Of a stretch of DNA of 64,000 bases, positions 8,011 to 14,225 are shown in pieces. This DNA comes from Rhizobium aethiopicum (GTDB taxonomy: Bacteria; Pseudomonadota; Alphaproteobacteria; Rhizobiales; Rhizobiaceae). Each line of letters starts with the position of its first letter. Positions within the stretch are counted from its first letter, which is position 1. The notes under the pieces were generated by a model. It was given only the letters and a program-made list of their open reading frames with translations, was not told where the DNA came from and ran no database searches. Both the position numbers and the translations under genes were made by a program. The stretch lies in assembly GCF_014197535.1 (NCBI RefSeq), contig NZ_JACIFV010000014.1, forward strand, positions 62,001 through 126,000, read 5' to 3'.

Positions 8011-8850
8011 ATGATGATTATTTTCATGGCCCCGCGCCGGCTTTTGATGGCGGTCATATCAGTGGCCGCTGCCCTCGTCCCTTTTTGTTCCGCAAAGGCG
8101 GAAATGAGCGCCTGGGCCGAGGCCGAGGGCGGCCGCATGCGCCTCGTGGCGCTGGCGCCCGATGCCGGCGGCAAGATCCGCGCCGGCCTGCAGATCGAAC
8201 CGAAACCCGGCTGGATCACCTATTGGCGCGAGCCCGGCAACAGCGGCATTCCGCCTCAGGTCACCATTGCGCCGGCGGGCGGCGTCACGCTCGACGCCAT
8301 CGGCTATCCCGTTCCGAAGCATTTTTTCAAAGGCGGAATCGAGGATATCGCCTATGACGCGCCGGTGACGCTGCCGCTATCCTTGACGGCGGCCGGCAAA
8401 GGTGGAGTCGAGATCGACGCCGCCGCCTTCATCGGCATCTGCAAGGATATCTGCGTTCCCTTCCAGGCGAAGTTGAGCCTGAAGCTCGGCCGCGCCATGC
8501 AGTCGCATCCGGAGGAAGAGGCCATCCTTGCGGCCGCTGATGCGACGCTGCCGAAGTCCCCTTCGGATGATTTCAAGGTGACGGCGCATGCGATCTCAGC
8601 TGATCGGAAGACGCTGTCGCTGACGCTCGCCTTGCCGGGCGACGGCAAGGGCGCCCCCGATATCATCGTCACCGGCCCGAGCGGTTATGCCTTCACCAAA
8701 CAGAGCGGCGGCAAACGCGATGGCGCCACCTTCAAGACCGATATGATGATCGGCAGGCTGCCCAAGGATTACGACGTTTCAGGCAAGCGCTGGGGCGTGC
8801 TTGTTATCGATGGCGACAGGGCGATGGAGACCACGCTTGCCTTTGACTGA
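8011..8850 (+). CDS. secreted protein with DsbD N-terminal-like (thiol) domain
   Basis: About 279 residues. A signal peptide (LLMAVISVAAALVPFCSAKA) is followed by WAEAEGGRMRLVALAP and PKPGWITYWREPGNSGIPPQ, the pattern of the DsbD alpha-domain-like proteins. A cysteine pair is present in IGICKDICVPFQ (CxxxC). There is no membrane or thioredoxin domain, so this is a free-standing periplasmic domain, perhaps involved in thiol redox transfer or protein folding. The start at 8011 follows ttcc poorly; 8014 and 8026 are alternatives. A peroxiredoxin gene follows after 78 bases on the same strand. Confidence 0.82.
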   Translation: MMIIFMAPRRLLMAVISVAAALVPFCSAKAEMSAWAEAEGGRMRLVALAPDAGGKIRAGLQIEPKPGWITYWREPGNSGIPPQVTIAPAGGVTLDAIGYPVPKHFFKGGIEDIAYDAPVTLPLSLTAAGKGGVEIDAAAFIGICKDICVPFQAKLSLKLGRAMQSHPEEEAILAAADATLPKSPSDDFKVTAHAISADRKTLSLTLALPGDGKGAPDIIVTGPSGYAFTKQSGGKRDGATFKTDMMIGRLPKDYDVSGKRWGVLVIDGDRAMETTLAFD

Positions 8851-8928
8851 CCGGCACTTATAGTCGCCACCATCCCCCGCGGCGCCCGCCGCAGAGCCGA
8901 ACCAGCAATAGAACCCGAGGAGAAAACC

Positions 8929-9414
8929 ATGACCATCGCGATCGGCGACAAGCTTCCGGCCGCCACCTTCAAGGAAAAGACCGCCGACGGCCCGGTCGAA
9001 ATCACCACCGAGCAGCTCTTCGCCGGCAAGCGCGTCGTGCTCTTTGCCGTGCCGGGCGCCTTCACGCCCACCTGCTCGCTGAACCACCTGCCGGGCTATC
9101 TCGAAAACCGCGACACCATCCTTGGCAAGGGCGTCGACGACATCGCCGTTCTCGCCGTCAACGACTGGCATGTGATGGGCGCCTGGGCGCAATCCTCGGG
9201 CGGGCTCGGCAAGATCCATTTCCTCGCCGATTGGGACGCCGGCTTCACCAAGGCCGTTGGCCTCGAAGCCGACCTCTCCGCCGGCGGCCTCGGCCTGCGC
9301 TCCAAGCGTTATTCGATGCTGGTCGAAGACGGCGTGGTGAAAGCCCTCAACATCGAGGAAAGCCCCGGCCAGGCGACGGTGTCGGGTGCAGCGGCGATGC
9401 TGGAACTGCTTTGA
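8929..9414 (+). CDS. peroxiredoxin (Prx5/AhpE-like redoxin)
   Basis: 161 residues, cytoplasmic thiol peroxidase of the PRX5 class. The peroxidatic cysteine is Cys49 in VPGAFTPTCS, with the expected Thr and the family segments AVNDWHVMGAW and FLADWDAGFTKAVGLE. It reduces H2O2 and alkyl hydroperoxides using glutathione, glutaredoxin or thioredoxin in related proteins; the electron donor here is not readable. A good ribosome-binding site (gaggagaaaacc) precedes the ATG. A strong rho-independent terminator follows at 9435. Confidence 0.93.
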   Translation: MTIAIGDKLPAATFKEKTADGPVEITTEQLFAGKRVVLFAVPGAFTPTCSLNHLPGYLENRDTILGKGVDDIAVLAVNDWHVMGAWAQSSGGLGKIHFLADWDAGFTKAVGLEADLSAGGLGLRSKRYSMLVEDGVVKALNIEESPGQATVSGAAAMLELL

Positions 9415-9434
9415 GTATTGATTCCGAGGGATGA

Positions 9435-9461
9435 AAAGGGCGGCCGTTCGGTCGCCCTTTT
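9435..9461 (+). terminator. rho-independent terminator after peroxiredoxin gene
   Basis: Stem aaaagggcg / cgccctttt with a loop gccgttcggt and a T-run. It begins about 20 bases after the peroxiredoxin stop and separates it from the zinc-uptake operon. The stem can also form in the opposite direction. Confidence 0.85.
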
Positions 9462-9496
9462 GTTGTTTGGGGGCAAGCCTCGGAACGCCCGCCTCG

Positions 9497-9545
9497 TCCT
9501 TCGAGGCCCCTGCGGGGCGCCTCAGGAGGAGGCTCTCTGGAATGT
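9497..9545. repeat. palindromic repeat, CCTTCGAGG family
   Basis: A short palindromic module (tccttcgaggcccctgcggg then gcgcctcaggagga) that recurs at about 27307-27340 and inverted at 27540-27586. Intergenic, no gene. Confidence 0.6.
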
Positions 9546-9648
9546 CGGCGCTTGCCTCTCTGAGCCTCATCGTCGCCCAAACGAAAGGGGAGGCAGAGAA
9601 CCGCCGCATCCACCAAAGTCCCGCTACCGCCTCAATCTTGCCGCAATC

Positions 9649-9675
9649 GTTATAACATAACCGTAATGTTATTAC
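9649..9675. promoter_or_regulatory. two adjacent Zur-like operator palindromes
   Basis: GTTATAACATAAC (9649-9661) and GTAATGTTATTAC (9663-9675) are each perfect inverted repeats of five bases around a three-base centre, in an AT-rich island directly before the zinc-transport operon. Their form matches what I recall of Zur boxes in alphaproteobacteria. Zinc-responsive repression is inferred from position and symmetry. Confidence 0.7.
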
Positions 9676-9690
9676 ATTGTAGGATCAGCC

Positions 9691-9819
9691 ATGCCGCGAA
9701 ACCCCGATCGCCTTCCCATCAGCCTCATGGGACAATCGGCCTTATTGAGGGTAGTCGGCATCACATTGGTCATTGCCGTCCTCTGGCTCGCCATCCACTG
9801 GGCGGTGTTGCTGCCATGA
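9691..9819 (+). CDS. 42-residue single-pass membrane peptide leading the zinc operon
   Basis: A short frame with ATG at 9691, AGGA seven bases upstream, and a TGA that overlaps the next ATG (ATGA at 9816-9819). It codes for 42 residues: a polar start (MPRNPDRLPISLMGQSA) and one hydrophobic segment from about residue 19 to 41 (RVVGITLVIAVLWLAIHWAV). The Zur-like boxes, the good ribosome-binding site and the stop/start overlap with znuC argue that it is translated as the first gene of the operon. It could be a small accessory subunit of the transporter or a translational leader. I do not recognise a family. Confidence 0.6.
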   Translation: MPRNPDRLPISLMGQSALLRVVGITLVIAVLWLAIHWAVLLP

Positions 9820-10565
9820 CGCCATTGATCCGTCTCGACGATCTCACCATCGCCTATGACCGCCACCCGGCCGTCCATCATGTCTCCGGCGCCTTCGCCG
9901 CCGGCAGCCTGACGGCGATTGCCGGGCCGAACGGGGCGGGCAAGTCGACGCTGCTGAAGGCGATCATGGGTGAGCTTCGGCCGGCCGAAGGCAGGGTCGA
10001 GCATCGGCTTGGCCGGGCGGAATTCGGCTATCTCCCGCAGGCGGCCGAGATCGACCGGCGCTTTCCGATCTCGGTCATCGACACCGTCATGCTCGGCGTC
10101 TGGAAGACGCGGGGAGCCTTCGGCCGTGTCGGCCCCGCCGATGTGAAGAGAGCAGGCGAGGCGCTTGCCGCCGTCGGCCTCGACGGTTTCGGCCGGCGCC
10201 ATGTCGGGTCGCTCTCGGCCGGCCAGTTCCAGCGCGTGCTCTTTGCCCGCCTGCTGCTGCAGGATGCCGGCGTCATCCTGCTCGACGAACCATTCACGGC
10301 AATCGATGCCCGCACCACCCGGGATCTCGTCGAACTGGTCATCCGCTGGCATGGCGAGGGCCGCACCGTCATCGCCGTGCTGCACGATTTCGAGCTCGTC
10401 CGCGCCCATTTCCCGAAAACCCTGCTGCTCGCCCGCGAGCTTGTCGGATGGGGTCCGACCGCCGAGATCATGTCCTCCGCCAATCTGATGAAGGCCCGCG
10501 CCATGGCCGAGCGCTGGGACGAGGATGCCGCCGCCTGCGAAGCTGAAGAGGCGCCGGCGGCATGA
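9816..10565 (+). CDS. znuC: zinc ABC transporter ATP-binding protein
   Basis: 249 residues. Walker A is AGPNGAGKSTLLKA, the signature is SLSAGQFQRVLFARLLL, Walker B is VILLDEPFTAID, and the H-loop is VLHDFELV. It is the cytoplasmic ATPase of a cluster-9-type (Zn/Mn) importer with the permease and binding protein that follow. The start at 9816 removes an upstream in-frame extension that would overlap the 42-residue peptide. It overlaps the permease gene by four bases. The order ATPase, permease, binding protein resembles the Zur-regulated troCBA-type operon reported in Agrobacterium, so the znu name is by function rather than strict orthology. Confidence 0.85.
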   Translation: MTPLIRLDDLTIAYDRHPAVHHVSGAFAAGSLTAIAGPNGAGKSTLLKAIMGELRPAEGRVEHRLGRAEFGYLPQAAEIDRRFPISVIDTVMLGVWKTRGAFGRVGPADVKRAGEALAAVGLDGFGRRHVGSLSAGQFQRVLFARLLLQDAGVILLDEPFTAIDARTTRDLVELVIRWHGEGRTVIAVLHDFELVRAHFPKTLLLARELVGWGPTAEIMSSANLMKARAMAERWDEDAAACEAEEAPAA

Positions 10566-11434
10566 CGGCCTACGATCTCTTTCTCGCGCCCTTTGCCGAT
10601 TTCGGTTTCATGCGCCGCGCCCTTGTCGCCTGCCTCTGCCTCGGGCTCGGCTCCGGGCCGATCGGCGTCTTCCTGATGCTGAGGCGCATGAGCCTGATGG
10701 GCGACGCCATGAGCCATGCGGTGCTGCCCGGGGCGGCGTTCGGTTATCTCGTCGCCGGCTCGCTATCGCTGACGGCAATGGGCCTCGGCGGCCTTGTCGC
10801 CGGCCTGTCGGTGGCGCTGCTCTCGGGCGCCGTCAGCCGCATGACCGTGCTGCGGGAAGATGCGAGCTTCGCCAGCTTCTACCTCGCGTCGCTGGCGCTC
10901 GGCGTGCTGATCGTCTCGCTGCGCGGCTCGAACATCGATCTACTTCACGTGCTCTTCGGCACCATCCTGGCGATCGATGCGCCGGCACTTTACCAGATCG
11001 GCGCGATCACCTCGCTGACGCTCGTCGTCCTCGCCGCCGTCTACCGGCCGCTGGTGGCCGAATGCTTCGATCCCGGTTTTCTCAGAGCCGTCGGCGGACG
11101 TGGGCCGGTCTACCATGTCCTTTTCCTGCTGCTCGTGGTGCTGAACCTTGTCGCCAGCTTCCAGGCGCTCGGCACGCTGATGGCGGTCGGCCTGATGATG
11201 CTGCCGGCCGCCGTCGCCCAGCTCTGGTCGCGCAGCCTGCCCGTGATGATGCTGATTGCGACCGCGACCGGCGCCGCCTCCGGTTATCTCGGCCTGATCG
11301 CCTCCTACCATCTCGAACTCGCCTCCGGCCCGACGATCATCATGACGGCGGCCCTCATCTACGCCTTCTCAATCCTTTTCGCGCCCTCCGGCATCGCCCG
11401 GCGCCTCTTTCCCCGCCCGCATCTGAAGGGCTGA
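10562..11434 (+). CDS. znuB: zinc ABC transporter permease
   Basis: 290 residues with about eight hydrophobic helices and the ABC-3 family features: RRMSLMGDAMSHAVLPGAAFGYL near the N-terminus (the conserved D-A-x-S-H-A-x-L-P-G motif) and LMAVGLMMLPAAVAQLWS toward the C-terminus. Inner-membrane channel of the divalent-metal importer. ATGA overlap with the upstream ATPase gene indicates coupled expression. Zinc rather than manganese is inferred from the Zur-like operator. Confidence 0.87.
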   Translation: MTAYDLFLAPFADFGFMRRALVACLCLGLGSGPIGVFLMLRRMSLMGDAMSHAVLPGAAFGYLVAGSLSLTAMGLGGLVAGLSVALLSGAVSRMTVLREDASFASFYLASLALGVLIVSLRGSNIDLLHVLFGTILAIDAPALYQIGAITSLTLVVLAAVYRPLVAECFDPGFLRAVGGRGPVYHVLFLLLVVLNLVASFQALGTLMAVGLMMLPAAVAQLWSRSLPVMMLIATATGAASGYLGLIASYHLELASGPTIIMTAALIYAFSILFAPSGIARRLFPRPHLKG

Positions 11435-11450
11435 CTTCAAGGAGACTTCG

Positions 11451-12350
11451 ATGATATCGCGCAGACTGCTTCTCGCCGCCGCTGCACTTCCCGCACTGGT
11501 GCTCTCGGCGGCACCCGCCTCGGCCGAAACGCTGAAGGTTGTGGCGTCCTTCACCGTGCTTGCCGATGTCGTCAAAGAGGTCGGCGGCGAGCATGTGAAG
11601 GTGACGAGCCTCGTCGGTCCGAACGGCGATCCCCACGAATTCGAACCGTCGCCCGCCGACGCGAAGAATTTGAAGGCGGCTGAAGTCACCTTCGTCAGCG
11701 GCGAAGGGCTGGAAGGCTGGATGGACCGGCTGATCACCGCCTCGGGCTATAAGGGCAAGCCGGTTACGGTTTCCGAAGGCGTCGTCACCCGCACCATGGA
11801 AGAGGATGGTTCTGAGATCACCGACCCGCATGTCTGGAACAGCCCCGTTAACGTCAAGGTCTGGGTCGCCAACATCGAGAAGGCACTGTCAGCGGCCGAT
11901 CCCGCCGATGCCGCCGCCTTCAAGGCCAATGCCGCGAAATATTCAAAGACGCTCGATGAGCTGAACGCCTACGCCCATTCGAAATTCGACAAGATTCCCG
12001 ACGACCGCCGCAAGGTCCTGACCAGCCACGATGCCTTCGGTTATTTCGGCCGCGAATATAATGTCAGCTTCCTTGCGCCGCTCGGTCTTTCCACCGAGAG
12101 CGAAGCGTCCGCCGCCGACGTCGCCAAGCTGATCGAGCAGATCAAGAGCGAGCGTGTGAAGGCCTATTTCTTCGAGAATTCCAACGATCCGCGCCTGGTC
12201 AAGCAGGTCGCCAAGGCAACCGGCGCCGAACCCGGTGGCGAGCTCTATGTCGAATCGCTCTCCGATGCCAAGGGCCCGGCGCCGACCTATGAGAAGATGT
12301 TCCGCTACAATGTCGATCAGCTCGCCGCCGCCATGGCGAAATCGAGCTAA
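11451..12350 (+). CDS. znuA: periplasmic zinc/manganese-binding protein of the ABC transporter
   Basis: 299 residues. The signal peptide is RRLLLAAAALPALVLSAAPASA. Metal-site features of cluster A-I binding proteins are present: GPNGDPHEFEPSPAD (His), TDPHVWNSPVNV (His), KVLTSHDAFGYFGREY (His) and a C-terminal aspartate region ENSNDPRLVKQ. The His-rich loop typical of enterobacterial ZnuA is absent, so the metal could also be manganese. It is 16 bases downstream of the permease gene with a ggag ribosome-binding site. Last gene of the operon. Confidence 0.85.
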   Translation: MISRRLLLAAAALPALVLSAAPASAETLKVVASFTVLADVVKEVGGEHVKVTSLVGPNGDPHEFEPSPADAKNLKAAEVTFVSGEGLEGWMDRLITASGYKGKPVTVSEGVVTRTMEEDGSEITDPHVWNSPVNVKVWVANIEKALSAADPADAAAFKANAAKYSKTLDELNAYAHSKFDKIPDDRRKVLTSHDAFGYFGREYNVSFLAPLGLSTESEASAADVAKLIEQIKSERVKAYFFENSNDPRLVKQVAKATGAEPGGELYVESLSDAKGPAPTYEKMFRYNVDQLAAAMAKSS

Positions 12351-12383
12351 GGATAGGGGCCTCGGGGTTCGTGTGCCGCTGCG

Positions 12384-13076
12384 CTAGCGGCGCTCGACAC
12401 CCTTTGCCGCGAGGATGTCGTCAACCGAGGTCGAGGTCAGAAACTCCGAGAGCCGCCTGGCGGCTTCTGCATCCCGCAGATCGGCGCTGACGCCGATGGC
12501 GAAGTCGATGTAACTTCGCAGTTCTGCCGGAAATCGGCCGGCGAGCACGACTTCGGGAGCGGCGGCGAGAATCGAAGTCACCGGAACGACGGCCAGCTCG
12601 GCTTTCGCCTGGCAGACGGCCGACGCCGTCTGCCCTCCAGGTACGGCCACGAGCTTCGGCTTTACCTCATCGGCTATTCCCAGCCGATCCAGCAAAGCGG
12701 AGAAGTAGCCGCCGCTGGTTCCGTCACTGGCGTAAGCGATCGTTTCGGCGCTCTTCAATGCGTGTATGAATGCGTCGACGGATCTTATGTCCAGTGGCCG
12801 GCTGCCCGCCTTTGCCGCCACACCCATCCCGACTCGGCCAAACCAGACCTGGCTCCCTGCCTTGACCTTTCCCGTAGCAGTCAGATCCTGCACCATGGAC
12901 GGATTGATGATGACGAGGTCGAAAGCTTCTCCGGCTTCGATCTGCTTCTTGACTGTCGGATTGACTTCCCACCTGACCGCAACGGTCAATCCCGTGGCAG
13001 TTTCGAACCGGGGAATGAGAGCAAGGACGGCGGGCCGGACCGCGATAGCGCCAAAAAGCTGGATCTGCTGATGCAT
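12384..13076 (-). CDS. ModA-like substrate-binding protein without signal peptide
   Basis: 230 residues. GAIAVRPAVLALIPRFETATGL, FDLVIINPSMVQDL, YASDGTSGGYFSALLDRLGI and ELAVVPVTSIL follow the layout of molybdate-type (ModA/PBP2) binding domains. No signal sequence is encoded from this ATG, and no export signal is seen in frame upstream, so it is either cytoplasmic or mis-started. No permease or ATPase gene is adjacent. Related free-standing proteins are common in rhizobia and are of unknown ligand. Confidence 0.75.
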   Translation of the reverse strand: MHQQIQLFGAIAVRPAVLALIPRFETATGLTVAVRWEVNPTVKKQIEAGEAFDLVIINPSMVQDLTATGKVKAGSQVWFGRVGMGVAAKAGSRPLDIRSVDAFIHALKSAETIAYASDGTSGGYFSALLDRLGIADEVKPKLVAVPGGQTASAVCQAKAELAVVPVTSILAAAPEVVLAGRFPAELRSYIDFAIGVSADLRDAEAARRLSEFLTSTSVDDILAAKGVERR

Positions 13077-13151
13077 GGCCCAACCTGAAATCGGTGGAAC
13101 GATCGCCTTACGATACGGATACCAGCTGCATTCCGCAACTGCCGGCCGTTC

Positions 13152-13460
13152 TCACAGATTGAGGTCGAAGACCAGGATGCCGGCAAGGCCGCCGTCCGTC
13201 GAGGAAACGATACGCTCGCCGACGGTCACATGTTCGGGATGGACGAGATAGGCATCCCGCGCTTCGGCGCTTTCGAAGGTCACGGCAAAACCATCGACGA
13301 AGCCGGCATGCAGGCCTTCGGGCGAAACATTCGGCCCGTATTTGATATCGAATATGCCGGGGATGACCTGTTTCAATGCGACGATCGCGTCGAACAGCGA
13401 TTGCTTGTCGTCCATCGTCATCGCCGTCTTCAGCCGCAGGAACACGCAGTGCAGGATCAT
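13152..13460 (-). CDS. Dabb (stress-responsive alpha/beta barrel) protein
   Basis: 102 residues starting MILHCVFLRLK and including GFAVTFESAEARDAYLVHPEH, the signature region of the dimeric alpha-beta barrel (Dabb) domain. Family members are small cytoplasmic proteins, some enzymes and some of unknown function. Start codon is preceded by gagga (gggaggaccata on the coding strand). Neighbouring genes give no pathway clue. Confidence 0.85.
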   Translation of the reverse strand: MILHCVFLRLKTAMTMDDKQSLFDAIVALKQVIPGIFDIKYGPNVSPEGLHAGFVDGFAVTFESAEARDAYLVHPEHVTVGERIVSSTDGGLAGILVFDLNL

Positions 13461-13568
13461 TATGGTCCTCCCGATTTTCTTGAGAGGAGAATAGCGGCCA
13501 AAGCGGGGAGGGCAATGAGATTTATTTTTGACGCCGGTCGTTGGCCGAGCGCCGGAGGAGGACGGGGC

Positions 13569-13988
13569 CTACATCTGGTCGGTCGCCGCCATGTCACGAT
13601 TATAGATCTTGCGGACGAGCTCGCCGGCGTGAGCACGGGCTTCGTCCTTCTGAGCCGGCGTCATCGGCCGACAGGTGTTCCTGAGGTTGGAGCGGTCGAG
13701 CACGGTGGCCGCACCCGAATTGGTGATGACGAGGTGCCAGCTGCAGGAGGCGACCCTGTCGACGACCACCGCGCCATGGCATCCGGAAGACAGGCAGAAA
13801 GCCACGGTCTGCTGCGCCCCATGATCGCCCTTCTGTGCCAGCGTCAACGCCGTCTGGAATTCCTGGGTCCATCGTTCACAATGCTTCACCCCGGGCACGC
13901 ATTCCTTCATGACGGGATGGACGTCACCGGCCTGAAGCGGCGAAACGAAAAAAGCGCCGACCGAGAGGGCGAGCAGAAGCTTGAGCAT
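13569..13988 (-). CDS. secreted cysteine-containing hypothetical protein
   Basis: 139 residues. A clear signal peptide (MLKLLLALSVGAFFVSPLQA) is followed by a mature part with seven or so cysteines (KECVPGVKHCERW, AFCLSSGCHGAVV, VASCSWH, NTCRPM), suggesting disulfide bonds in the periplasm. The segment GAQQTVAFCLSSGCHGAV resembles a Sel1-like repeat edge but is not enough to assign one. ATG at 13988 is chosen because it opens the signal peptide. Function unknown. Confidence 0.75.
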   Translation of the reverse strand: MLKLLLALSVGAFFVSPLQAGDVHPVMKECVPGVKHCERWTQEFQTALTLAQKGDHGAQQTVAFCLSSGCHGAVVVDRVASCSWHLVITNSGAATVLDRSNLRNTCRPMTPAQKDEARAHAGELVRKIYNRDMAATDQM

Positions 13989-14225
13989 CGGATTTTCCTT
14001 GTGCAAGCAATGAGAGGCGCACATCGCGGGCCGTTGGTCAATGGGCATCCATGAAAGGGCAGGGAATTACCCCAACAGTAGTCAAATGCGCCTCTCAGGT
14101 GGTGTTATCGAGAACGCTTTCGCGTCCCTCCGAGTGAAATCGGACACCCGCTGATTCTGCAGTTTAAGGAGGCACCGCTTGTCGCGCCGGAGATGGAGCT
14201 GTGGAGGTCGCAAGGTGAGCGAGTA

